A stretch of 64,000 nt of DNA from Oscillospiraceae bacterium (GCA_020024285.1 JAHHTZ010000002.1:1-64000), one strand, 5' to 3'; positions 9,239 through 17,592 are shown, counted from the stretch's first letter. Notes: generated from the letters alone by a model not told the origin. Numbers and translations: made by a program.

Positions 9239-9315
9239 TGGTAGCGGCAATTGGATTTGAACCAACGACACTTCGGGTATGAACCGAATGCTCTAGCCAA
9301 CTGAGCTATGCCGCC
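9239..9315 (-). tRNA. tRNA-Met (anticodon CAU, elongator type)
   Basis: The minus strand gives acceptor GGCGGCA/UGCCGCU, D-arm AGCUCAGUUGGCUAGAGC, anticodon loop UUCAUAC, T-arm GUUCAAAUC, and encoded CCA. The full base pairing of position 1 with 72 argues against initiator tRNA, and the sequence resembles elongator tRNA-Met more than the lysidine tRNA-Ile. Confidence 0.94.
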
Positions 9316-9345
9316 ATATCTCTTCGGCTCAACCGAACAGGTTAG

Positions 9346-9374
9346 ATTATATCACTTAACGATCCGTTTGTCAA
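9346..9374 (-). promoter_or_regulatory. Strong promoter of the tRNA operon
   Basis: On the minus strand TTGACA (9369-9374) and TATAAT (9346-9351) are perfect consensus boxes with a 17-base spacer, ending about 30 bases before tRNA-Met. Confidence 0.92.
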
Positions 9375-9516
9375 GCGTTTTTTCTAACTTTTTTTATTCC
9401 CAGAGGAGATTCTTTTGAACCGCCGACTGTGTGACTATATTATCACACCTTTCGGGGAAATGCAATACCTTTTTTATTATAAAACCTGTTTTTTACTGTT
9501 CGTATGAAATCTTTGC

Positions 9517-9560
9517 GGATCAAGATAAATATATAGTTATAGTATACAATATCTTGATCC
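9517..9560. repeat. 11-bp perfect inverted repeat around an AT-only-like core
   Basis: GGATCAAGATA (9517-9527) and TATCTTGATCC (9550-9560) face each other across 22 AT-rich bases. It lies 41 bases past the thioesterase stop. There is no T-run, so it is a weak terminator candidate or a protein-binding palindrome. Confidence 0.5.
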
Positions 9561-9601
9561 TCTATGGTATTGTTATTCCCCAAAAACTCCTGACGATTCC
9601 A

Positions 9602-10336
9602 TTACTCAAACTCAAGCCATGCTTCAAAAACTTTATTGCTGTTTTTAAGACCACAGCTGTACCAGCCGCTTTCTTCCTCCTGCTCAACATGCTTTAAGTA
9701 TAGGTCCATCGTTTCTCCCCAGAGGATCTCGTGATGATAGTGGAGCAATATCTTTTTGATTTCCTTATGCTCCATCCAATCCATCGGCAGAAGATCACAG
9801 ATGATATCAATATAGCTTGTATTATTGAGATGATGGTTCAGGTCGACCTGAGAATATCGAATGGTTTCCTGCTTTACCATTACAGCATCCGGTATCTTTG
9901 GAATTTCCTCGTGCAGCTGCATTGGTTCTTCCCCAAAGGGGAGGTTCAGTTCTTCCGGTGCCTTTCTCAAAATCCTTTTGCTTTGTGTGTCCACCAGAAT
10001 CCAATGAGCATCCACAAACGCAAGCTTCGTTCCGTGTTCATCTAAAATGTCTGTGTAACGATGGTATACAGCTTTTACCGGATAGCATGCCCTTGTAACC
10101 AATTTCAGCAAGGAACCTTCCGGGATCTTATCGTACAGATCAACTGAAAGTTTGGCAAGCAGGAATACAGTATGTGTTTTTTCGTATTGTTCTGCGGTAA
10201 TTCCGAGTGCATCGCAATGGTCGATGCTGATTTGCTGCACATGGCGCAGCAAGGCCGATGCCTTCATCGTTCTGTTTACGTCGCAGTCATATTGCTGTAC
10301 GACGATTTCTTTCTCAAACCGGTTTTTTGACTCCAT
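9602..10336 (-). CDS. Acyl-ACP thioesterase (FatA/FatB family)
   Basis: Cleaves acyl-ACP to free fatty acid, ending chain growth in fatty-acid synthesis in the cytoplasm. The 244 residues form two hotdog folds: the first begins VVQQYDCDVNRTMKAS (about 10-30), the second holds DLNHHLNNTSYI (about 160-172), which corresponds to the family's DxNxHVNN motif with the catalytic Asn and His. I start at ATG 10336 behind GAGGAGAG. That ribosome site overlaps the parB stop region, so the gene is almost certainly read with parA-parB. Why a lipid enzyme should follow partition genes is unclear; operon drift near the origin is the plain explanation. Confidence 0.85.
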   Translation of the reverse strand: MESKNRFEKEIVVQQYDCDVNRTMKASALLRHVQQISIDHCDALGITAEQYEKTHTVFLLAKLSVDLYDKIPEGSLLKLVTRACYPVKAVYHRYTDILDEHGTKLAFVDAHWILVDTQSKRILRKAPEELNLPFGEEPMQLHEEIPKIPDAVMVKQETIRYSQVDLNHHLNNTSYIDIICDLLPMDWMEHKEIKKILLHYHHEILWGETMDLYLKHVEQEEESGWYSCGLKNSNKVFEAWLEFE

Positions 10337-10349
10337 CAGATTCTCTCCT

Positions 10350-11210
10350 CTAATTGTTTCCGGCAATGCGGGCAGCAAGATCGGACAAATCTTCTTTGGA
10401 GTAAAACTCGATTTCCAATTTTCCCTGATCCTTTTTCGATACCGAGATCTTGATTTTGCGTCCCAGCTCTGTTTCCATTGCGAGCTCCAATTCCTTAAAG
10501 AAATGATCTGTCTGTTCTTTTTCTTTGATCTCTTCTCGTCTTGCTTCCTGTTCTTTGCCGGTCAATTTCTCAATATCGCGAACGGAATAACGACCCTTTT
10601 GTATTTTTTGAGCAATCTCTACGATTTCGTTTTCGTCATCCAATTTTAAGAGCGCTCTTGCATGTCCCGCAGAAACATCTCCCGATTTTATCATATCCAT
10701 AACCGGAGAAGGAAGGTTGAGCAGGCGCAGCGCATTTGCAACTGCCGGTCTTGACTTTCCGACACGCTCCGCCACTTTCTCCTGTGTCATGCCATACTGT
10801 TCCATCAGCTGCTCATAGCCCAGCGCTTCCTCGATTGCGTTGAGGTCTTTTCGCTGAAGGTTTTCTATGAGGGCGATCTCCATCGCTTCATGGTCTGACA
10901 GATCCTTGATTACAACCGGGACCTCCAATAGTCCTGCCATTCTGCTGGCTCTCCATCTGCGCTCCCCTGCCACCAGCTGATAGGAGCCATTGTCCAAAGG
11001 ACGAACCAGCAGCGGCTGAATGACGCCGTGCTGACGGATGGAATCTGCAAGCTCCATCAATGCATCTTCATCAAAATGTTTTCTTGGCTGGTCCTTATTC
11101 GGTTCGATCTCACTGATACGCAGCATGATGCTTCCGCTGTCTTTTGTGTCATTATCTACAAACAGTGCATCCAATCCTTTTCCCAGACCACTTCTCTTTG
11201 CTTTTGCCAC
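10350..11210 (-). CDS. parB: Chromosome partition protein ParB (Spo0J)
   Basis: CTP-dependent DNA clamp that loads at parS and spreads to organise and segregate the origin region. In the 286 residues: N-terminal CTPase part with GERRWR (82-87) and ENLQR (116-120), the HTH TQEKVAERVGKSRPAVANALRL (about 142-163), and a C-terminal dimerisation domain. At the four positions that separate ParB from Noc (B. subtilis 173/179/184/201) it has Arg154, Ala160, Asn165 and Gly182: Arg and Gly as in ParB, and none of the Noc residues. Transcribed after parA, 27 bases apart, and followed closely by the thioesterase. Confidence 0.95.
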   Translation of the reverse strand: MAKAKRSGLGKGLDALFVDNDTKDSGSIMLRISEIEPNKDQPRKHFDEDALMELADSIRQHGVIQPLLVRPLDNGSYQLVAGERRWRASRMAGLLEVPVVIKDLSDHEAMEIALIENLQRKDLNAIEEALGYEQLMEQYGMTQEKVAERVGKSRPAVANALRLLNLPSPVMDMIKSGDVSAGHARALLKLDDENEIVEIAQKIQKGRYSVRDIEKLTGKEQEARREEIKEKEQTDHFFKELELAMETELGRKIKISVSKKDQGKLEIEFYSKEDLSDLAARIAGNN

Positions 11211-11237
11211 CTGTATTCCTCCTTTTTACATCAAGCG

Positions 11238-12002
11238 TTATTTCTGCATTTTCAGAAATTCTTTTGCCAACTCCTTATATGCTTTTGATCCGGTGGAGTT
11301 TTGGCTGAAATAAACAGCCGGCATCCCAAAGCTCGGGGATTCTGAAAGGCGAACATTTCGCGGGATCACGGTGTGATACACCTTGTCCGGGAAATATTTC
11401 TTCACCTCTTCCTGCACCTGCAAAGTCAAATTCAATCGTCCGTCATACATCGTCAGGAGAACTCCTTCCAGATCGATGGATGGATTATACAATCTTTTTA
11501 CCTGGCGGACTGTCACCATAAGCTGGCTCAAGCCTTCCAGTGCATAATACTCACACTGGATCGGAACCAACACCCGGTCGCTGACTGCCAGTGCATTTAG
11601 TGTCACCAATCCCAGCGACGGAGGGCAGTCGATAAAGATAAAATCGTACTGGTCTTTGAGTGGGATGAGTGCCTTTCTCAAGCGCATGGTGCGTTCTTCT
11701 AAATCAGACAGTTCGATTTCTGCTGCTGCCAGATTGATATGGGAAGGAATCAAATCGATATTTTCAAATTCTGTATGGATGATCGCTTCACTGCCTCGAA
11801 CATCTCCAACCAGCAAATCGTAGGAGGAAATGTTCACGTTCTTTTTATTTACTCCCAATCCGCTTGTTGCATTTCCCTGTGAATCGATATCCACAAGAAG
11901 GCATTTTTTCTTTAACATTCCTAAGCTTGCCACCAGGTTGATGCAGGAGGTCGTTTTTCCAACTCCGCCCTTCTGATTTACAATAGAAAGGATCTTACCC
12001 AT
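11238..12002 (-). CDS. parA: Chromosome partition ATPase ParA (Soj)
   Basis: Deviant-Walker ATPase that binds DNA non-specifically, works with ParB in segregation, and regulates DnaA in Bacillus. The 254 residues open with IVNQKGGVGKTTS (Walker A, residues 7-19, with the signature Lys). DIDSQGNATSG and FIIDCPPSLG-type motifs follow. I start at ATG 12002, 6 bases after GGGGAG; the frame from 12032 adds only a Lys-rich stretch. The 270-base region upstream contains parS and the noc terminator, and a TATACT -10-like box near 12095-12100. Confidence 0.94.
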   Translation of the reverse strand: MGKILSIVNQKGGVGKTTSCINLVASLGMLKKKCLLVDIDSQGNATSGLGVNKKNVNISSYDLLVGDVRGSEAIIHTEFENIDLIPSHINLAAAEIELSDLEERTMRLRKALIPLKDQYDFIFIDCPPSLGLVTLNALAVSDRVLVPIQCEYYALEGLSQLMVTVRQVKRLYNPSIDLEGVLLTMYDGRLNLTLQVQEEVKKYFPDKVYHTVIPRNVRLSESPSFGMPAVYFSQNSTGSKAYKELAKEFLKMQK

Positions 12003-12204
12003 CTTTTTCTCCCCTTTTTTTCTTATTTTCATGATGCAAAATCATATCTCATCATTTATCCTGTATTTTTTCGGATTATTTTGTGGTATTTGTAGTATAG
12101 CATAGCTATTCGTAAAAAAAAAGGTTCGCACCGCTTTTTCGAAAAAAGTTCATCAAGAATCTCCCGTTTGCACCTGATTTGGACACCCTTTCCCATAATT
12201 CTGC

Positions 12205-12232
12205 TTTTTCTGTTTCACGTGAAACAGAAAAA
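12205..12232. promoter_or_regulatory. Perfect parS centromere site (12211-12226)
   Basis: TGTTTCACGTGAAACA at 12211-12226 is the consensus ParB-binding site. The symmetry continues on both sides, giving a 28-bp perfect palindrome (12205-12232). It lies between noc and parA, close to the partition genes, as is common in Firmicutes. Confidence 0.97.
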
Positions 12233-12238
12233 TGCAGA

Positions 12239-12278
12239 AAAAAGGGAGGTAAGTTCTTGAGAACTTACCTCCCTTTTT
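12239..12278 (-). terminator. Terminator of noc
   Basis: Perfect 18-bp stem (12239-12256 with 12261-12278), TTGA loop, U-run on the minus strand. It overlaps the last two bases of the noc stop codon. Confidence 0.92.
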
Positions 12279-13143
12279 AAATCACATCAGGAATCGATTC
12301 TATTGATTTGCATACATGTTTTACCGGCATCGTGGCTGACGACTTATAGGCACTCTTCTTTGGGATGCGGATGGTGTAGACCACATTTTCTTCATCTTCC
12401 TTTATTTCTGTCTTTGCATTGATTCCGGACTGTTTCATGGTATCCGTCGCTTTTTTTATTGTATTCATAAAAATACGAAGATCCTTCACGATGAATAGTC
12501 TTTTCGGCTTTTCCTCCGTTTGAGGGTGCAGGAGCTGTTCCACATACTGTTCTGTCTGTGAGACGTTCCACGATTTTTCTATGACCATGTCGATCGCGGC
12601 GCTCAGTCTGTCATCCGAGGCCAATGGAAGCAGCGCGCGTGCATGACGCTCTGTAAGCGGATAGCTCAGCAGTTTTTCCTGCATATTGGGTGGAAACTTC
12701 AGGAGTCGCAGCTTGTTTGCAATGGTAGATTGCGTTTTCCCCAAACGCTTTGCCACCATCTGCTGTGTTTCCCCCAGCAGGTGGATCAGATTGTCGATTG
12801 CTCTTGCCTCCTCAAAATAGTTGAGGGAACACCTTTGAATATTTTCGATCAATGCAAGTGCTGCACTGTCGCTTTGGGGAAGATCCATAATAAGTGCAGG
12901 AATTTCCTGCATATGTAACCGTCTGCACGCCAGGAGCCTGCGCTCTCCTGCGATTAGCTCATAACGATTTTTTCCGGCAAATTGCACCGTGATCGGCTGA
13001 AGCAAGCCATATTGAGCAATGCTGATTGCAAGCTCGTCCAATTTTTCGGGATCAAATGTCTGCCGAGGCTGATTCGGGTTTGGAACGATCCATGCAATGG
13101 GCAGAGAAAGCACTCGGTTGATTACCTTTTGTTTTAGCAGCAT
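12277..13143 (-). CDS. noc: Nucleoid occlusion protein Noc (ParB paralogue)
   Basis: DNA-binding CTPase that keeps the division septum off the nucleoid. The 288 residues keep the ParB fold: GERR (67-70), ENIQR (100-104) and the HTH with LGKTQSTIANK (134-144). At the positions that switch specificity from parS to the Noc site (B. subtilis Q173, K179, K184, R201) it has Gln138, Lys144, Lys149 and Arg166: all four match Noc and differ from the ParB in this window. The N-terminal tail is short: only about 12 residues precede the core. They form an amphipathic pattern (Leu2, Leu3, Val7, Ile8, Val11, Leu12 against Lys4, Lys6, Arg10), which fits membrane binding. Start is ATG 13143, 8 bases after AGGAGG. 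A hairpin lies in its leader. Confidence 0.9.
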   Translation of the reverse strand: MLLKQKVINRVLSLPIAWIVPNPNQPRQTFDPEKLDELAISIAQYGLLQPITVQFAGKNRYELIAGERRLLACRRLHMQEIPALIMDLPQSDSAALALIENIQRCSLNYFEEARAIDNLIHLLGETQQMVAKRLGKTQSTIANKLRLLKFPPNMQEKLLSYPLTERHARALLPLASDDRLSAAIDMVIEKSWNVSQTEQYVEQLLHPQTEEKPKRLFIVKDLRIFMNTIKKATDTMKQSGINAKTEIKEDEENVVYTIRIPKKSAYKSSATMPVKHVCKSIESIPDVI

Positions 13144-13177
13144 TGAATCGCCTCCTGATAACATTTTAATAAAAGGG

Positions 13178-13202
13178 GTGCCCCGGGGCTGAACCGGGGC
13201 AC
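13178..13202 (-). promoter_or_regulatory. GC-rich hairpin in the noc leader, possible attenuator
   Basis: GTGCCCCGG (13178-13186) pairs perfectly with CCGGGGCAC (13194-13202) around a 7-base loop. On the minus strand it is followed by CCCTTTTATT and then the noc ribosome site. A separate terminator of the upstream operon already lies at 13266, so any noc transcript started in between must pass this hairpin. Confidence 0.65.
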
Positions 13203-13265
13203 AGGTGATAAAGAAGGGGTTGCGTGTTTTATGGACACAGCAAAGAAAATAGAGGGAGTTGCAAG

Positions 13266-13320
13266 AAAAAACCTGCTACATGGTTATTTCCTTGCAAGAA
13301 ATACTATACCATATAGCAGG
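13266..13320 (-). terminator. Terminator of the mnmE-mnmG-rsmG operon
   Basis: On the minus strand a 13-bp stem with one G-U pair (13308-13320 with 13272-13284) leads into TTTTTT. It lies about 57 bases past the rsmG stop. Confidence 0.85.
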
Positions 13321-13376
13321 CATAAAATCCAGTATTTTCCATCTCCCGTTTCTGACAAGAAACGCCGGGTTTCAAC

Positions 13377-14090
13377 TTAAACGATGGGGTTTTTTGACAT
13401 CTTTGCCGCTGTTCTGGGGAATTGAGCCGGAGTTTGCGATATTTTTCGGATAACCAAAATAGCGCGCTTGCTTTCATCCGGCAGGGTAAACTGCTGCACA
13501 TGCTCCAATTTACCGCCCATTGTTCCAATCGCGTTTTTGGCTTCCTCCAGCTCCTCCTTCCAATCCGGACCCTTGAGCGCAAGAAATGCTCCTCCCACTT
13601 TTACAAACGGAAGACAGTATTCACTGAGGCTGCGCAGGCTTGCAACGGCACGGGCGCAGGCAAAGTCATATTTTTCACGATATTTTTTGTCCTTCCCGCC
13701 ATCCTCTGCTCTTGCATGGGTAAACTGTGCCTTTAATTTGAGATTCGCGCACAGCTCCTGCAAAAAGATAAGGCGCTTGTTGAGGCTGTCCAGAAGGGTC
13801 AGTTCAAGATCCTCACGCACTACCTTGACCGGGACAGAAGGAAAGCCTGCCCCAGTCCCGACATCGATCAAAGATGCCCCCTGCGGCAGCTCTATGCTTT
13901 TTATCAGCAAGAGGCTGTCCAAAAAATGTTTGATTACCATTTCTTTTGGATCAGTGATTGCTGTCAGGTTTATTTTCTCGTTCCATTCCACAAGCATCTG
14001 TGCATATAGGTCCAGTTTTTCTGCCTGTTCCTTGGTTAAATCAAGTTCAAACTGTTTGCACAGTGTTGATAAGGTTTCTATATCAATCAT
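13377..14090 (-). CDS. rsmG: 16S rRNA (guanine527-N7)-methyltransferase RsmG
   Basis: SAM-dependent methyltransferase of 16S rRNA G527; loss gives low-level streptomycin resistance in other bacteria. The 237 residues show the GidB opening (YAQMLVEWNEKINLTAI, about 28-44) and the SAM motif LIDVGTGAGFPSVPVKV (about 70-86). The AGGAGG that serves ATG 14090 lies inside the end of mnmG, and the first codons overlap the mnmG stop, so the two are coupled. It is the last gene of the mnmE-mnmG-rsmG operon. Confidence 0.95.
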   Translation of the reverse strand: MIDIETLSTLCKQFELDLTKEQAEKLDLYAQMLVEWNEKINLTAITDPKEMVIKHFLDSLLLIKSIELPQGASLIDVGTGAGFPSVPVKVVREDLELTLLDSLNKRLIFLQELCANLKLKAQFTHARAEDGGKDKKYREKYDFACARAVASLRSLSEYCLPFVKVGGAFLALKGPDWKEELEEAKNAIGTMGGKLEHVQQFTLPDESKRAILVIRKISQTPAQFPRTAAKMSKNPIV

Positions 14091-15993
14091 GTGATGTTTC
14101 TTCCTCCTGTAAAGGATGTGCATTTTGCTGCTCCAAATAAATGAGCAAAACAGAAATATCTGCTGGACTGACCCCCGAAATACGGGAAGCCTGTCCTATA
14201 TTTTGAGGAGAGATTCGATTGAGCTTTTCGATTGCCTCCAAACGCAAGCCCCGCACCTGAGTATAATCCATGTGCTCCGGCAGGCGTTTGTGTTCCAGAC
14301 GGCGCATATGCTCCACCTGCACGAGCTGCTTTTGGATGTATCCTTCGTATTTGATTTGAATTTCCACCTGCTCTGTTACATCCACAGGCAAATTCGGGCG
14401 CTGGGTGTCAAAAGGCTTTAAGTCCTCATAGCTCACCTGCGGACGACGAATCAGATCATCGCAGTGCACACCGGTTGACAGCGGCGCTGTACCCTTCGAT
14501 TCAAGCATTGCAGAAAGCTCCGGAATCGGTCCAAAGGTAAGCGAATGAACGCGCTCGATCTCCTGCCGAATCAACTCCTGCTTCTTCAGATACGCCTGCC
14601 AGCGTGCTTCACTGATGAGTCCAAGCTCATACCCCAACGGTGTCAGACGCTGATCTGCGTTGTCCTGACGCAGCAGCAGACGGTATTCCGAACGGGAGGT
14701 CATCATACGATAAGGGTCTGTGCAGCCCTTGGTGATGAGATCGTCGATGAGGGTCCCGATATAGCTTGAGGCACGGTCGAGAGTAAATGGAGATTTTCCC
14801 TGGATTTTTCGTGCTGCGTTGATGCCTGCCATCAGACCCTGTGCTGCTGCCTCCTCGTATCCGGAAGTTCCGTTGAACTGACCTGCACCGTATAAGCCTT
14901 CCACTTTCTTAAATTCCAGCGTTGCCTGAAGCTCCAGAGGGTCCACACAGTCGTATTCGATTGCATAGGCATTGCGCATGATTTTGATGTTCTCAAAGCC
15001 TTTAATGGAGCGATAGAGGGCAACCTGAACATCCTCCGGCAAGGAGGAGGACAAGCCCTGCAAATACATCTCCTCTGTCTGCATGCCGCACGGCTCCACA
15101 AAGGTTTGGTGGCGCGGTTTTTCGCTGAATCGAACCACTTTATCCTCGATGCTCGGACAGTATCTTGGACCCACCCCATCAATTACACCGGAAAAAAGCG
15201 GCGAACGATGCAGATTGTCCCGAATGATCTGATGCGTTTTCTCATTGGTATACGCGATGTGGCAAACCACCTTGTTCTTTAATCCTTCCCTCGGTGTTTC
15301 AAAAGAAAACGGAACGATCGGAGAATCCCCAGTCTGTTCTTCCAAAACGCTGTAGTCAATGGAGCTGCGCTTTACACGGGCAGGTGTCCCCGTTTTGAAG
15401 CGGCGCAGAGGAAGTCCCAAACGCTGCAATGTATCGCTCAATTCCTTCGCTGCGTGAAGCCCGTCCGGTCCGCTCTCGTAGCAGCGATCCCCCACATAGA
15501 TTTTTCCGTTTAGGAATGTTCCCGAGCAGATGATCGCTGCCTTTACATCATAGATTGCACCAAGTTTTGTGATGACCTGTGTGATTTTTCCGTCCTTCAC
15601 CGTCAAATCAACGATTTCTGCCTGAATAATGTCCAGACCCTCCTGCTGTTCCAGACGGTGTTTCATTTCTACATGATACTGCTCACGATCTGTCTGAACA
15701 CGCAGGCTGTGAACAGCAGGACCTTTTCCCCGATTGAGCATACGGCTTTGCAGGAAGGTGCAGTCTGCCACCTTTCCCATTTCCCCTCCCAGTGCATCGA
15801 TCTCCCGCACCAGATGACCTTTCGCAGTACCTCCGATGGAAGGGTTGCATGGCATATTTCCGATTGCATCAAGCGACATCGTAAAAATCGCTGTTTTCAC
15901 ACCAAGCCGCGCCGATGCCAGAGCTGCCTCGATGCCAGCGTGACCGGCGCCGATCACTGCGACATCATATTCACCCATTGTATAAAATTCCAC
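14083..15993 (-). CDS. mnmG: tRNA wobble-uridine modification enzyme MnmG (GidA)
   Basis: FAD-dependent partner of MnmE; together they add the carboxymethylaminomethyl (or aminomethyl) group to U34 of certain tRNAs. The 636 residues begin with the FAD site VIGAGHAGIEAALASARLG (about 11-29) and contain the signatures PCNPSIGGTAKGHLVREID and CSGTFLNGKIYVG. The start is a GTG at 15993, 7 bases after GGAGG; the ATG five codons later has no site of its own. It is read directly after mnmE, 13 bases apart. Confidence 0.96.
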   Translation of the reverse strand: MEFYTMGEYDVAVIGAGHAGIEAALASARLGVKTAIFTMSLDAIGNMPCNPSIGGTAKGHLVREIDALGGEMGKVADCTFLQSRMLNRGKGPAVHSLRVQTDREQYHVEMKHRLEQQEGLDIIQAEIVDLTVKDGKITQVITKLGAIYDVKAAIICSGTFLNGKIYVGDRCYESGPDGLHAAKELSDTLQRLGLPLRRFKTGTPARVKRSSIDYSVLEEQTGDSPIVPFSFETPREGLKNKVVCHIAYTNEKTHQIIRDNLHRSPLFSGVIDGVGPRYCPSIEDKVVRFSEKPRHQTFVEPCGMQTEEMYLQGLSSSLPEDVQVALYRSIKGFENIKIMRNAYAIEYDCVDPLELQATLEFKKVEGLYGAGQFNGTSGYEEAAAQGLMAGINAARKIQGKSPFTLDRASSYIGTLIDDLITKGCTDPYRMMTSRSEYRLLLRQDNADQRLTPLGYELGLISEARWQAYLKKQELIRQEIERVHSLTFGPIPELSAMLESKGTAPLSTGVHCDDLIRRPQVSYEDLKPFDTQRPNLPVDVTEQVEIQIKYEGYIQKQLVQVEHMRRLEHKRLPEHMDYTQVRGLRLEAIEKLNRISPQNIGQASRISGVSPADISVLLIYLEQQNAHPLQEEETSHD

Positions 15994-16006
15994 AATGATT
16001 CCTCCG

Positions 16007-17377
16007 TTATTTTCCTACACAGAATCGGGAGAAGACTTCATCCACAACAGCCTGTGTCGCACGTTCTCCTGTGAGAACGAGGAGCTGGTCAATGGCTTCA
16101 TCGATACAAACTCCCACTGCATCCAGTGTTTCTCCCATATTTTGGGCATCCAATGCCTCATTCACGCTTTTCAGACCATTTACAACACAGGCTCTCTGCC
16201 GCTCATTGGCAATGACGCCTTCACCCTGGTCAACCTTCGACAGGGACAGCAGGTCAAAAATCTCCCGGCTCAAGCGGTCTACCCCATCGCCCACTGCTGC
16301 GGAGATTTCCACAATATGAGGGATTCTTTCCCGAATGTAGTCCACATCGATTTTGCGATCCAGGTCCGTTTTGTTGATAATTGCAATCGTCGGTCGATCC
16401 TTCACTTTTTCAATCAGCTCACAATCCTCCTGCGTCAGATGGTCAGAGGAGTCGAAAACTGCCAGAACGAGATAGCTTCTGTCCAAGCGCTCGTTTGCAA
16501 GCTGGACTCCCACACGCTCTACCGGGTCGTCTGTTTCATGGATTCCTGCTGTATCTGCAAGGTTCAGGATCACCTCTCCAAGCTGAATGGTTTCTTCCAC
16601 AACATCCCTTGTTGTGCCTGGGATTTGAGTGACGATACTTTTTTGTGTGCCGGAGAGAAGGTTCATCAAGGTCGATTTTCCGACGTTCGGACGACCTGCG
16701 ATGACGGTTTCTACCCCTTCGCGCAGGATCTTTCCGGTATCATACTCTCTCAGGATCTGCTTGAGATCGCTCTGTACTTCTCTGAGCGAGATACCCAGAT
16801 TTTCACCGGACACTTCCTCGATGTCCTCGTCCGGGTAATCGGTCCACGCCGCCAAGCCCGCAGAGATCCCCAGCAGCTTTTCTGTTACTCCGTGGATTTT
16901 TCGATAAACAGCACCTTCCCTTGCGCTGAGTGCTGCCTTCGCTCCATGACTGCCCTGCGCCGATATCAGGTCCATGACTGCTTCCGCCTGTGTCAGCCCC
17001 ATTTTGCCGTTCAGGAAGGCGCGCTTTGTAAATTCACCTGCCTCTGCCAAACGCGCTCCTGCATCAACACAGGCGCGCAGGGTGCGTTTCACAAGATACA
17101 CTCCGCCATGACAGCACAGCTCCACCACGTTTTCTCCCGTATAGCTGTGCGGCGCGCGATAAACAAAAGCGACCGCTTCGTCGATCTCCCCATCCTGATC
17201 AAACACCTTGCCGTATGCTCCGGTGTATCCCTTAAATTCCTGAAGCTGACGTCCGCTGATGGAACGGAATACCCGATCTGCCACCGAAAACGCCTCTGTT
17301 CCAGAAATACGAATCATTCCAATTCCTCCGGGAGCCATCGCCGTGGAGATAGCTGCAATCGTTTGATTTTCATTCAT
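16007..17377 (-). CDS. mnmE: tRNA modification GTPase MnmE (TrmE)
   Basis: Dimeric GTPase that works with MnmG on tRNA U34. The 456 residues have the N-terminal formyl-THF-binding domain (APGGIGMIRISG near 15-26), a helical domain, and an inserted G domain with G1 GRPNVGKS (228-235), G3 DTAG and G4 NKTD. The C-terminus FCVGK is the family's CxGK end with the essential Cys. Start ATG 17377 follows GGAGG at 9 bases. It heads the mnmE-mnmG-rsmG operon. In Bacillus mnmE follows jag; here it lies on the other side of the origin, behind gyrA. Confidence 0.96.
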   Translation of the reverse strand: MNENQTIAAISTAMAPGGIGMIRISGTEAFSVADRVFRSISGRQLQEFKGYTGAYGKVFDQDGEIDEAVAFVYRAPHSYTGENVVELCCHGGVYLVKRTLRACVDAGARLAEAGEFTKRAFLNGKMGLTQAEAVMDLISAQGSHGAKAALSAREGAVYRKIHGVTEKLLGISAGLAAWTDYPDEDIEEVSGENLGISLREVQSDLKQILREYDTGKILREGVETVIAGRPNVGKSTLMNLLSGTQKSIVTQIPGTTRDVVEETIQLGEVILNLADTAGIHETDDPVERVGVQLANERLDRSYLVLAVFDSSDHLTQEDCELIEKVKDRPTIAIINKTDLDRKIDVDYIRERIPHIVEISAAVGDGVDRLSREIFDLLSLSKVDQGEGVIANERQRACVVNGLKSVNEALDAQNMGETLDAVGVCIDEAIDQLLVLTGERATQAVVDEVFSRFCVGK

Positions 17378-17409
17378 ATTCCGTTTCCTCCTTCTCCTAT
17401 CCGTCAAAA

Positions 17410-17425
17410 TGTTTCCCGTGAAACA
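17410..17425. promoter_or_regulatory. parS-like site with one changed base, upstream of mnmE
   Basis: TGTTTCCCGTGAAACA differs from perfect parS in one base of the left half (A to C). That C is the base found in Noc sites (TTTCCCGGGAAA). The right half is perfect parS. It is flanked by AAA/TTT, giving a near-perfect 22-bp palindrome between mnmE and the gyrA terminator. Confidence 0.75.
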
Positions 17426-17509
17426 TTTTTTTGATGCTATTCGATATTATATCAAAAATTTCGTGTTTTGCATAGAATCTCGTCGTGCAGAAAACAAAGC
17501 ACATCGATA

Positions 17510-17550
17510 AAACAAGCGGTACCAAACATCCTGTTTGGTACCGCTTGTTT
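17510..17550 (-). terminator. Terminator after gyrA
   Basis: Perfect 18-bp stem (17510-17527 with 17533-17550), 5-base loop, followed on the minus strand by TTTTATC. It ends the gyrase transcript before the mnmE promoter region. Confidence 0.93.
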
Positions 17551-17592
17551 CTTAAATAGCTTATCTCTTATTATTTGCGATAAAAAATCAGA

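Noticed and set aside
9431..9697. 88-codon frame across the thioesterase 3' end
   Set aside because: Overlaps a well-supported gene antisense and lacks a ribosome site.
15995..17434. 479-codon frame antisense to mnmE
   Set aside because: Complete antisense shadow of a certain gene, Cys/His-rich and without a ribosome site.
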